From: a bacterium
GTDB taxonomy: Bacteria; Planctomycetota; Planctomycetia; Pirellulales; Pirellulaceae
DNA: 64,000 nucleotides
NCBI GenBank assembly: GCA_016124445.1
Contig: WGNR01000008.1
Location: forward strand, 42,394-106,393
Direction: 5' to 3'
Made by a program: the position numbers and the translations under genes. This document shows, piece after piece, positions 57,473 to 64,000 of this stretch. The number at the start of each line of letters is the position of its first letter. Position 1 is the stretch's first letter. The notes below the pieces were generated by a model that saw nothing but the letters and a program-made list of their open reading frames with translations, was not told the origin of the DNA and searched no databases.

Positions 57473-58249
57473 GTGTTAGTAGTTACGCGCCACGCCAAGG
57501 ACAAAATCTCTTTTCCTCAAGTCGGCATTACCGTTCACTTCATCCGAGTTCACTCGGGTCATGTGAAAATTGGGATTGATGCCCCTCGCGACATCGCTAT
57601 CGTTCGCGACGAAATCGACGGCAACGAAACAACCGCATCTCTCGTTCGCCGACAATTCCTGCGCTTGCCACGAGAGATCCGTCATGGCATCCGCAATGAA
57701 TTACACCAAATCAGTATCGGCCTGCATCTCTACCGCGAATTGATCCAATCTGGTCAGCACGAAGAGGCGGAAGAAGCGTTTCAAGTGATGCAAAGTTGTC
57801 TGGATCGCCTGGACGAAAACCAGGTATTCCAACGTCCTACCAAGGCACCGGCAGGGCAAGGCAATGTCTTCCTGGTCGAAGACAGTGACAACGAGCGCGA
57901 AATGCTAGCGGACTTTTTGCGGCTGCACGGTTACGGGGTCAACACGTTCGCCAACGGTCGTCAGTGCCTTGATTATTTGAACGACAACAATCCACCGAAG
58001 GTGATTCTCGTCGACATGAAGATGCCCGAATGTGACGGGCCGACAACCGTTCGCCATATCCGCTCTGACTCGCGAATCAAGGCAACCCAGATTTTCGCTC
58101 TCAGCGGCACTTCCCCCAAAGAGAATGGGCTGGAAAGCGGCTCGCGGGGCATCGATCGGTGGTTTCCGAAACCCATTAACCCGCAAGGCCTAATCAGCGC
58201 GATTGATGCAGCATGCGCAAAACCTGCGGACTCATCATTACCCAACTAA
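57473..58249 (+). CDS. CsrA-REC fusion protein 2
   Basis: 258 residues. The frame opens at 57413, but the GTG at 57473 has a perfect AAGGAG six bases upstream and gives the CsrA-like start (M)LVVTR. CsrA domain 1-48: Arg6, KIGIDAPRDIAIVRDEI with Arg45 at the RNA-contact position, and the same longer loop FPQVGI as in fusion 1. Helical linker ~55-140 (IRHGIRNELHQISIGLHLYREL looks like a two-helix hairpin of DHp style). Receiver from ~148 with VEDSD acidic cluster, phospho-Asp181 (ILVDMKMPECDG) and Lys in WFPKPINP. The receivers of both fusions share G-x-R-G-x-(E/D)-R-W-F-x-K-P-(L/I)-N-P, so they come from one ancestor. The GGA of its own ribosome binding site could allow autoregulation. Confidence 0.9.
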   Translation: MLVVTRHAKDKISFPQVGITVHFIRVHSGHVKIGIDAPRDIAIVRDEIDGNETTASLVRRQFLRLPREIRHGIRNELHQISIGLHLYRELIQSGQHEEAEEAFQVMQSCLDRLDENQVFQRPTKAPAGQGNVFLVEDSDNEREMLADFLRLHGYGVNTFANGRQCLDYLNDNNPPKVILVDMKMPECDGPTTVRHIRSDSRIKATQIFALSGTSPKENGLESGSRGIDRWFPKPINPQGLISAIDAACAKPADSSLPN

Positions 58250-58277
58250 TCATAGTGGAGCTCGTCAATACTCGTTC

Positions 58278-58307
58278 TTGATAGCTCGCTAGAAAAAGCT
58301 ACTTAAT
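58278..58307 (+). promoter_or_regulatory. Candidate promoter for a small RNA
   Basis: TTGATA (5 of 6 bases of the -35 consensus) and CTTAAT (4 of 6) are separated by 18 bases, shortly after the CsrA-REC stop at 58249. The predicted start near 58314 lies just before the two GGA-loop hairpins. Confidence 0.35.
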
Positions 58308-58313
58308 AAGAAT

Positions 58314-58442
58314 CCATGTAGCCAGAAGTCCACCGCAAGGAATGCGGAAAGAAGTCCAAGGGAACGTGGACCAAAAGCTTTTGTGCTACCCGACGCCGGG
58401 AGAACCGGGTCTTAGACTCGGTTCTCCCGCGCATTTAAAATT
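58314..58442 (+). ncRNA. Candidate CsrA-sequestering small RNA or structured 3' UTR
   Basis: Three hairpins in a row. Hairpin A, 58333-58347, is CCGCA-AGGAA-TGCGG, with GGA in the loop. Hairpin B, 58354-58371, is GTCCA-AGGGAACG-TGGAC, again with GGA in the loop. Hairpin C, 58397-58429, pairs GGGAGAACCGGGTC with GACTCGGTTCTCCC over a TTA loop (14 bp, one G-U, plus a closing C-G), followed by GCGCATTTAAAATT. GGA in a hairpin loop is the known recognition shape of CsrA/RsmE, and CsrB/RsmZ-type decoy RNAs are strings of such hairpins ended by a terminator. A promoter-like sequence precedes it. Two sites is few for a decoy, and the T-run after hairpin C is poor, so it may instead be the mRNA 3' end of csrA-rec. 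Confidence 0.35.
58397..58429 (+). terminator. Strong hairpin, possible terminator of csrA-rec 2 and of the candidate RNA
   Basis: 15 bp near-perfect stem with a three-base loop. The downstream sequence has only ATTT, so intrinsic termination is uncertain, but RNA 3'-end protection is plausible. Two further inverted repeats follow: GGTCA...TGACC at 58443-58472 and CACCCA-GCTT-TGGGTG at 58500-58515. The rest of the 842-base gap 58250-59091 shows no gene I can support. Confidence 0.5.
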
Positions 58443-58626
58443 GGTCAACGGTCAGTATAACTGATGCTGACCTCCATGCAACGAAGTTCATTTTGGTTTC
58501 ACCCAGCTTTGGGTGGTACTAAACAAGCGTCGTTCGTAAGACTTTGATCTCGCCTCAAGCTCTTCGGAGGATAGGGGACACGATCGAAGCTCGCCCGGGT
58601 TGTTCCTGGCGATCAAAAACCGGCAC

Positions 58627-58646
58627 GCGGGCAGCCGACCGCTCGC
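58627..58646 (+). repeat. 20-base direct repeat, copy 2
   Basis: Same GCGGGCAGCCGA-(2)-GCTCGC word as at 57289-57308, 1,338 bases away and in the same orientation. It lies in the non-coding gap 58250-59091. Confidence 0.5.
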
Positions 58647-59091
58647 AATCACAATGGACTGGGCGTTTCGAGGACGTCATTCCTCATCCCATGATGCTAC
58701 CGAAGCTTGGCATTGTCACCTGACAGTTCCACGTTGAAGTTGTGCCGGAATCGCTTATTCTGCGCGCTATGTGAATTCATCCATTGTGCCAACCAACTTA
58801 TCCACCTCTGGGCATCTGCCCTGCCTCGGGGTGGCTTACATTGCACTTGCTGTGGACATCGCTTACCAACGGTGCCCCTGGGAAGTCTTGGTTGTCCTAG
58901 GTGTCGCGTAGCATTGCTTAGCGTTTTCTGTGCAAATCTTCTCCGGTTCTGTGCTTCGGTCTGCCTCGAAAAAAGTCTTCCTTCTACGCCCGGCATGCCT
59001 ACCCATGCAGGCCCAGTAGCAAGGAAGTTCGCGGTGTTTGGCAGGACCAATCCGGATGGATTCGGTCTCACCCAATGGTAAGGAGATGACC

Positions 59092-60894
59092 ATGAATCAC
59101 GAAGTACGAATCACCGATCAGAAGACCATTAACCTATTGCTCCTGGAAGATGACGACGTCGACTTCCAGGCCGTCGAACGTCACCTGTCCAGCAGTATTC
59201 TGGACATCAATATTTCTCGCGTGCGAACGCTGAACGAAGCCCGAGAGAACCTCTCGGCGAATCGCTTTGATGTCGTCTTGGCCGATATTCATGTGCCTGA
59301 CAGCACCGGCATTGAAACCGTCGCACGGCTGTCCGAAACTTGCGGTCCAGCCGTGCTGATGGTTGTCACCGGCTTGGACGACCCTGAACTGGAAAGGGCC
59401 GTACTAGATCGAGGGGCCCAGTGGTATGCAAACAAGAATGAAGACAACGGAAATACGATTGCCAGAGCAATCTACGTGACGTTGCACAACGAACGGCATA
59501 GGCGGCAACATCGCTTGATAGTCGATCAGATGCGGGCACATCAAAAGGGCTTGGAAGAATTGTCGCGGCAACTGAAGCAAGAAAACGAGCTTTTGCGCAA
59601 CCTCCAGTCGCTTCGGCAGCATGACCGGGCAATCGATTTCCGGCACCTTTCCAATCACCTCAGCAAAGAGGCATTGGCCATGCTGGCGGTCGAGACCGAA
59701 CAGTCGAGCCGTGCCAAAAGCGAGTTCCTGCTGACCGTCTGCCACGAACTGCGGACCTCGATGGAAGGAATTCTTTCCATTCACGATCACCTGAAACAGA
59801 CTCCACTAACCGATCAGCAAACCGTCTGTGTCGATGCCAGTTTGTCAAACGTTTCGACCCTGCTCCGTTTGGTTCGCGAAGCATCCGAAATAGCGAAGAT
59901 CGAGTCGGGACGTGTGCAACTGCAATCGTTCATGTGCGATCTTTCCGCGGTAATCAAAGAAGTCGCAGCGACGGCTTCCCCTCTGCTTAATCAAGACCAG
60001 GTTTCCCTTTCGTGGATTTGCGAGAAATCATTCAATGATTCTGTTCTATGCGATGGCCAGCAGGTTCGCCAGGCACTGATCCTGCTGCTTTCCAACGCTA
60101 TCAAATACACGTCTCAGGGAAACATCGAGATACACGGCTCGATCGTCTCTTCTGGCCGCCAGGCAGGATGGATGAAGATTGAAGTGTCCGATACCGGCAT
60201 CGGCATGAATCCAGAAACACTCGAGTCACTCAAGGCGGCCTTTTCGCAAGGCAATCTTCATGCAATGCCGCCGCTCCAGACCCCAAGCCTTGGCCTGGCC
60301 CAATGCCTACAGATCGTGCGATTGCTGGGGGGCGAAATGGGCGTGGAAAGCGAGCGATGGAAGGGATCGGCTTTTTCGTTCACGTTTCCCGTAGATTATC
60401 CCGATCAGGAAGCCGTTTGCCGGATCGGCCCAGGCCACCAACGTACGCGGCGTCCCCACTTTCTCGATCGTGCCAACGGCAACGGCAGTAATGGCAACGG
60501 AGCGCATCACCCAGGCCGCCACGTTTTGGTGGCCCACGAAAGTCGCGTGATTCAGCTTTACCTCGTGGAACAGTTGCGTCAGCTAGGCTACTCCGCCGAT
60601 ACGGCCAAAGATGGAAGCAACGCTCTCTATCTACTGGGGCGCAAGGACTACGATCTGCTGATGATCGATTGCCACTTGCCGGTCTGCGATGTGTTCTCGA
60701 TCGCCAATCGGATTCGGTCGAAGTCCTCGGCAGATAGGATCGAAAAGTCTCCACCCATCATCGCCATTTCCGATCGGTACGCTTCGGCAGATCGTCCCAA
60801 AATCAGCGACCTTGATGGTTTTTTACCTCTCCCATGCGCGCTGCCGAAACTGAAAGAAGTCTTGCTGGAACAACCGGAACTCCAAAGCTCTTAA
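59092..60894 (+). CDS. REC-HisKA-HATPase-REC hybrid kinase
   Basis: 600 residues from the ATG at 59092, which has AAGGAG six bases upstream (an ATG at 59086 overlaps the site and is less likely). Receiver 1-125 with LLEDDDVD and phospho-Asp65 (VVLADIHVPDSTG); coiled coil ~140-200; HisKA His218 (TVCHELRTSMEG); HATPase with LLSNAIKYT, DTGIGM and a weak G2 box (SLGLAQCLQIV). A short Asn/Gly/His linker leads to a C-terminal receiver with Asp526 (LLMIDCHLP) whose acidic pair is His-Glu (VAHES) and whose lysine position is not conserved (LPLPCALP), so it probably cannot take phosphate normally. Last member of the signalling island, ended by a clear terminator. Confidence 0.9.
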   Translation: MNHEVRITDQKTINLLLLEDDDVDFQAVERHLSSSILDINISRVRTLNEARENLSANRFDVVLADIHVPDSTGIETVARLSETCGPAVLMVVTGLDDPELERAVLDRGAQWYANKNEDNGNTIARAIYVTLHNERHRRQHRLIVDQMRAHQKGLEELSRQLKQENELLRNLQSLRQHDRAIDFRHLSNHLSKEALAMLAVETEQSSRAKSEFLLTVCHELRTSMEGILSIHDHLKQTPLTDQQTVCVDASLSNVSTLLRLVREASEIAKIESGRVQLQSFMCDLSAVIKEVAATASPLLNQDQVSLSWICEKSFNDSVLCDGQQVRQALILLLSNAIKYTSQGNIEIHGSIVSSGRQAGWMKIEVSDTGIGMNPETLESLKAAFSQGNLHAMPPLQTPSLGLAQCLQIVRLLGGEMGVESERWKGSAFSFTFPVDYPDQEAVCRIGPGHQRTRRPHFLDRANGNGSNGNGAHHPGRHVLVAHESRVIQLYLVEQLRQLGYSADTAKDGSNALYLLGRKDYDLLMIDCHLPVCDVFSIANRIRSKSSADRIEKSPPIIAISDRYASADRPKISDLDGFLPLPCALPKLKEVLLEQPELQSS

Positions 60895-60996
60895 AAACCG
60901 TTACAACAAGGAAACGGCACCAGTCAGAACGTTTTGTCCGCGGCACGATACCAGTAGCCTCGCGTTTGAAATTATTTTACGCTGCAAGAATCTTCC

Positions 60997-61036
60997 CCGA
61001 AGCCTACCGCCGGCGGCACGGCAGGCTTCGGTTTTT
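60997..61036 (+). terminator. Rho-independent terminator after the hybrid kinase gene
   Basis: CCGAAGCCT (60997-61005) pairs with AGGCTTCGG (61023-61031), a 9-bp stem with a GC-rich loop region, followed directly by TTTTT. It marks the end of the signalling island. Confidence 0.85.
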
Positions 61037-61084
61037 ATGTTTACTCGATAGGCCACCGCCCGCAATTCGCACAAAAAAAGAAAA

Positions 61085-61852
61085 ATGGCAGAGAAAGACT
61101 TCGGTTCCATCGAAACCGACTACGAATTCTTCATGGCTCAGTCGACCGAAGCGGAAAGCGACATCGAGCAATATGTCCGTCATCTCTCCCGGTTCGACGC
61201 TGGCAGAACGAGCATTCGTTGGCTCGACTTTGGCTGCGGTAACGGCGAGTTCACGCAGCGTCTTCTTTCGCGGCTGCATTGGTCCCCTGCCCTGTTGCAG
61301 TTGACGCTGATGGAACCGGTTCGCCATCAACGCCAACTCGCTGCCCGGCGTCTGGCTGGCTTCAGTCGCCGTAAGGTCGAAACCTGGGACCAATTCCCCG
61401 ACTCAGACGAACAAAAGTTCGATCTGATTATTTCGAATCACGTGCTGTACTACGTCGACAATCTTCAGGAAACGGTCCAACAGATGGCCCGGCGAATCGC
61501 TCTTGGCGGCAAAGTACTGTTGGCCATGGCCAGTTGGGAAAACGAGCTTCTAAAGATCTGGAAAGCAGGCTTCGGCCTCCTCGGCATCCCGGTTCCCTAT
61601 TACACCGCCGAAGATGTCGAAGCGGCCTGGCGAGATTTAGGCTTCCAAGTCAACAAGACCCACTCCGACTTCGAACTCCGCTTCCCCGATAGCGAAGAGA
61701 ACCGGCTGAAGATCTTACGGTTCCTGCTGGGGGAATATCTACCCAGAATCCCAATCGGCGAACTACTCAACATGCTGGATCGCTACGTAGATGGGGACGA
61801 GTTCTTGATGGAAACGTTCAGTGAGAGCTTTGTGATTCAGTCGGAAGAATGA
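61085..61852 (+). CDS. Class I SAM-dependent methyltransferase
   Basis: 255 residues. Motif I IRWLDFGCGNGEFTQRLL (about 44-61), the acidic motif II region LTLMEPVRHQRQL, and the post-motif segment FDLIISNHVLYYVDNLQETVQQMARRI followed by GGKVLLAMAS identify a small-molecule-type methyltransferase (Methyltransf_11/12-like). The substrate is unknown. The C-terminal ~80 residues (YYTAEDVEAAWRDLGFQV...) resemble those of polyketide or histidine-type methyltransferases only loosely. No good ribosome binding site is visible before the ATG. Preceded by the terminator at 60997-61036, so it is transcribed on its own. Confidence 0.88.
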   Translation: MAEKDFGSIETDYEFFMAQSTEAESDIEQYVRHLSRFDAGRTSIRWLDFGCGNGEFTQRLLSRLHWSPALLQLTLMEPVRHQRQLAARRLAGFSRRKVETWDQFPDSDEQKFDLIISNHVLYYVDNLQETVQQMARRIALGGKVLLAMASWENELLKIWKAGFGLLGIPVPYYTAEDVEAAWRDLGFQVNKTHSDFELRFPDSEENRLKILRFLLGEYLPRIPIGELLNMLDRYVDGDEFLMETFSESFVIQSEE

Positions 61853-61881
61853 GAGGCCATCCATGCTGTCGACGGAACATT

Positions 61882-62253
61882 TTACTTTTCGCTGATGACT
61901 TCGATCGTCTTTGTGACAAAGTCAAACAGAGTACCTGTCACGATCAGATCGATAAACGTTCCCGTCACAGCCACCAAAGCCAGGCAAAACAAAACGTCCA
62001 ATCCCAGGAAGAAAGGTCGCTCACTTACGTAGACGGGATCGACATCAAATGCGGCCAGTTCCCACGGAGAAATATAGCCGCCAGGATAATCGACGTAGTA
62101 ACACAGCGGCCAACCGTATCCCCTGGAAATCCCTAGCTCTGGATCGAGTTGGCCTTCCTCGCTAGGAAGAGCAATCTCGTGCGAATTCGCATAGGCCAAA
62201 AGGCCAGCGACAGTTGCACATGCCAGATATCCAGCAACAGTTCTTGGAATCAT
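61882..62253 (-). CDS. Small membrane protein of unknown function
   Basis: 123 residues, not recognised. An N-terminal hydrophobic segment (about 5-24) could be a signal anchor. A polar stretch with GYGWPLCYYVDYPGGYISPWE follows, then a second TM segment (about 82-110, FFLGLDVLFCLALVAVTGTFIDLIV). The pattern 'GWP...Y..' between two TM segments recurs in small planctomycete membrane proteins as I remember them, without a known role. No ribosome binding site stands out. The 143 bases upstream to the PLD-like gene end show nothing else. Confidence 0.6.
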   Translation of the reverse strand: MIPRTVAGYLACATVAGLLAYANSHEIALPSEEGQLDPELGISRGYGWPLCYYVDYPGGYISPWELAAFDVDPVYVSERPFFLGLDVLFCLALVAVTGTFIDLIVTGTLFDFVTKTIEVISEK

Positions 62254-62396
62254 GCTTCACACCAAACAGGGCCTAACTCGCTAACCTTTGGGTGAGAAGC
62301 TTTTATAGCCCAGGACTCGCGATCGATTCAACGCAAGTTGCTGTTCGCCTTGTTTGCCGTCAGGATTGGGTCGGTAATCGTGAAACGTCCAACACG

Positions 62397-63926
62397 TTAC
62401 TCATCCGCAAAATACCGGCGTTTGATATCCTTCTCGGAACCAGGCTTGAAGTGCGCCGGGACCCATTTCTTCCAGTCTTCAAACAAGTCTTGTGGTTTCC
62501 ATTTGTCGAACGCGTTGGCACCGAACCGATCGATATAGCGTTTTACCGATTCTCGAAATCGGTGATGCGCGAAGACACGCATGAATTCCCCAAAATAGAT
62601 ATCGGCCACTCGCTGGTCACCACGAATCACGACCAGGTGCTCGTCGTTGGCAGACACACTCGACAGGCTCCAGTTGGCCGAGCCGGTCAAAGTCATCGGC
62701 TTGGTTCCCAAGGGATCGACGAGCATGAACTTGGTGTGCACCCAATTGACGTGGACTCCGAGCGCGCTGGGCTCTTTCATCCAACCATCAATCCAGTCTA
62801 CAAAGATCCGTGAGCCAAGTGACATGCCGATATTCGGAAATCGGCGCATGCGTTCGATCTCGGCAGTGGCCGCGGCACGTGAAGCTTTCGTGCCTCCATT
62901 GACATACTTATCCAGCATGGCGAAACGCAAGATGCCGTCGTTCTGGTCGAACACCGGCCGGAAGTCCGTGACGATGCCGAACGGAAATGTCATGAACAGC
63001 GGCTTGCCCGAGTTCGCCATCTTGATCCACCAATCAAACACCTCTCGGCCATGGTGCGGGGAAAACACCGGCGTGATTTCGTCAGAATCATCTGCCGGCG
63101 GCATATCGTTTTCCATTGCGGCCCAGTCCTTGATCGCATCAGGAACGGGATCCGACTTCATCTCGTTCCAGTAGCCGAGAAAAGCCGCCGCTGTCTTCTT
63201 ATCGTTGATGACATGCCCGACGTTTAGCTGGCCGCACAGCGCATTCTTGCTGATGTTGGTCGAGCCGAGCCAAACCGATACCGGTTTGTCGTCCTTTAGC
63301 AGGACGATAAACTTGTTATGCATGAGCTTGGCGTTCTTGCGTTTGACGCACAGCGATTTCATTCCATCAATCGCTTCTTCATTGCGATTGCCGGTGTCGT
63401 CATCTTTCGCGTGGAAGATGATCTTTACGTCAGCCTGATTGTCACTGGCCGCCTTCTTAAACGCGTCGAGAACATCGGGCCACGCCTCGTCGCCCTTGGG
63501 ACGGCTCATCTCAAAGTAAGCCGCTCGCAACCCATAGCGATTATCTTTCGCGCGTCCGATGTATTCGAGCAACCCTGGCAGCAGGTCGCGTCCCAGCCAG
63601 GCATACCCTGGTGCTCCGACCTGGTTCAGTTCGCGCCCAGAAAACCGCCGGACAAACGCTTGCGAGGCAATCGCCCCACGATTGAAATGCACTTCATGCT
63701 TCTGGCCGGTGAGCGGCTCGGTCTCGATCGAAATGGTCGTCGCGGCCTTCTCTTTCAAATCCCCTGGCTTACCGTACATCGGTATTACGCGGTAGCGATA
63801 GCGGTAACCCGGCTTGGCCGAATAGTCTGCCCATTGAAAGGCCTGAAAAGGGTGATCATGGGCTCTGTAGAAAACTACAGAAATAGTTTGACCCGCTAGC
63901 GTACTTTTAAACGTAGCAGCTCTCAA
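62397..63926 (-). CDS. Phospholipase D-like protein, 5' end probably removed by an insertion
   Basis: Open frame of 509 codons from a TTG at 63926. Two PLD half-sites: HNK at 203-205 with WLGSTNISKNA, and HTK at 397-399 with LTGSANWS. Both have H-x-K and a G-S-x-N but lack the full HxKx4D, as in many PLD-like nucleases and envelope phosphodiesterases. The first recognisable family sequence is DHPFQAFQWADYSAKPGYRYRYRV (codons 24 on); relatives have some 50-100 further residues before it. The ~22 codons upstream (63861-63926) have no family character and coincide with the edge of a putative insertion sequence. The native gene therefore ends near 63860 and is probably a 5'-truncated pseudogene, or expressed only from the element. 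Confidence 0.75.
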   Translation of the reverse strand: MRAATFKSTLAGQTISVVFYRAHDHPFQAFQWADYSAKPGYRYRYRVIPMYGKPGDLKEKAATTISIETEPLTGQKHEVHFNRGAIASQAFVRRFSGRELNQVGAPGYAWLGRDLLPGLLEYIGRAKDNRYGLRAAYFEMSRPKGDEAWPDVLDAFKKAASDNQADVKIIFHAKDDDTGNRNEEAIDGMKSLCVKRKNAKLMHNKFIVLLKDDKPVSVWLGSTNISKNALCGQLNVGHVINDKKTAAAFLGYWNEMKSDPVPDAIKDWAAMENDMPPADDSDEITPVFSPHHGREVFDWWIKMANSGKPLFMTFPFGIVTDFRPVFDQNDGILRFAMLDKYVNGGTKASRAAATAEIERMRRFPNIGMSLGSRIFVDWIDGWMKEPSALGVHVNWVHTKFMLVDPLGTKPMTLTGSANWSLSSVSANDEHLVVIRGDQRVADIYFGEFMRVFAHHRFRESVKRYIDRFGANAFDKWKPQDLFEDWKKWVPAHFKPGSEKDIKRRYFADE

Positions 63927-64000
63927 TGAGCGTTACGAGTAAATCTCCGTTAGATGTTTTGGTCATGGCCTGGGCGGTTGCTAAGCAGGCGTTGCCAGCG
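63861..64000 (+). mobile_element. Left end of a putative insertion sequence (continues beyond the window)
   Basis: From 63861 the sequence GGCTCTGTAG-AAAA-CTACAG (with an internal CTGTAG/CTACAG palindrome) replaces phospholipase-D-like coding sequence, followed 45 bases later by a transposase-like start. The right end, the matching inverted repeat and a target duplication are outside the window, so the boundary is an estimate. Confidence 0.4.
63926..64000 (+). CDS. Probable transposase, N-terminal 25 residues only
   Basis: ATG at 63926 opens MSVTSKSPLDVLVMAWAVAKQ and continues to the window edge. As I remember, IS4-type transposases common in planctomycetes begin with a similar 'SPLDVL...WxVA...LPxYSH' line, so this is read as a transposase start. 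It is too short to be sure. The minus-strand TTG start of the PLD-like frame overlaps it at the same bases. Confidence 0.4.
   Translation, partial: MSVTSKSPLDVLVMAWAVAKQALPA

Noticed and set aside
58250..58700. Whole gap as a CsrB-like RNA with many GGA motifs
   Set aside because: I count 11 GGA against roughly 7 expected by chance; only the short segment 58314-58442 with GGA in hairpin loops is worth claiming.
58697..59081. Open frames of 124 codons on both strands in the gap before the hybrid kinase
   Set aside because: They overlap each other almost exactly, have no ribosome binding site and odd composition (Cys-rich on plus, Arg/Gln-rich on minus); the pair looks like chance open frames in GC-rich sequence.
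63907..64000. Minus-strand open frame entering from the right edge and ending at 63907
   Set aside because: It lies within the putative insertion element, antisense to the transposase-like start, and has no family character.
1..64000. tRNA, rRNA, CRISPR arrays, replication origin
   Set aside because: None seen on reading both strands; short or divergent elements could be missed without a covariance-model search.

Overview
The window reads as a chromosomal segment from a planctomycete, most likely of the Pirellulales (Blastopirellula/Bremerella/Rhodopirellula type). This is an inference from several traits: small membrane proteins starting with an NPF(E/A)SP motif, secreted glycine-rich proteins with tryptophan/tyrosine-rich tails, lipoproteins with a GCG lipobox context, DUF839 phosphatases, giant CheB-CheR sensor proteins, and frequent long intergenic gaps. 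I see no rRNA, tRNA or CRISPR array.

Left part (1-20.4 kb): housekeeping genes with scattered unknowns. On the minus strand are the 5' part of alaS, recA, an RNA 2',3'-cyclic phosphodiesterase (thpR), a PfkB sugar kinase, an aspartylglucosaminidase-type hydrolase, an RlmI-like methyltransferase beside gltX, a membrane protein with repeated WFS motifs, a fumarylacetoacetase-family hydrolase and glyQS. Plus-strand genes are a large secreted protein ending in a decayed trypsin-like domain, a small lipoprotein, a membrane protein and an HD/PAS/GGDEF protein.

Middle part (20.5-41.6 kb): a four-gene operon of tandem NPFxSP membrane paralogues joined by 4-base ATGA overlaps; a Tat-exported DUF839/PhoX-like protein; UDP-glucose dehydrogenase plus UDP-glucuronate decarboxylase (UDP-xylose supply); a sugar porter; an MBL-fold hydrolase and a TIGR01777 epimerase; then secreted LamG, choice-of-anchor-I, glycine-rich and SnoaL-like proteins, and an ArsR regulator.

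Signalling island (41.6-60.9 kb): the most striking part. Ten signalling genes lie side by side: a REC-only regulator and a REC-kinase on the minus strand; a REC-kinase and its REC-only partner on the plus strand; a CsrA-REC fusion; three giant CheB-CheR-coiled-coil-PAS proteins (one with a kinase, one without, one with kinase plus REC); a second CsrA-REC fusion; and a REC-kinase-REC hybrid. No chemoreceptor, CheA or CheW is present. Just 3' of the second CsrA-REC gene lie a promoter-like sequence, two adjacent hairpins each with GGA in the loop (the shape CsrA proteins recognise) and a strong 14-15 bp hairpin. My working hypothesis is a phosphorelay from CheB/CheR-type sensors to phosphorylation-controlled RNA-binding CsrA proteins, with a local decoy RNA. 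The architecture is seen directly; the function is inference.

Right end (61-64 kb): a SAM methyltransferase, a small membrane protein and a phospholipase-D-like gene whose 5' end seems to be cut by an insertion sequence. The start of that element's transposase runs off the window at 64,000.
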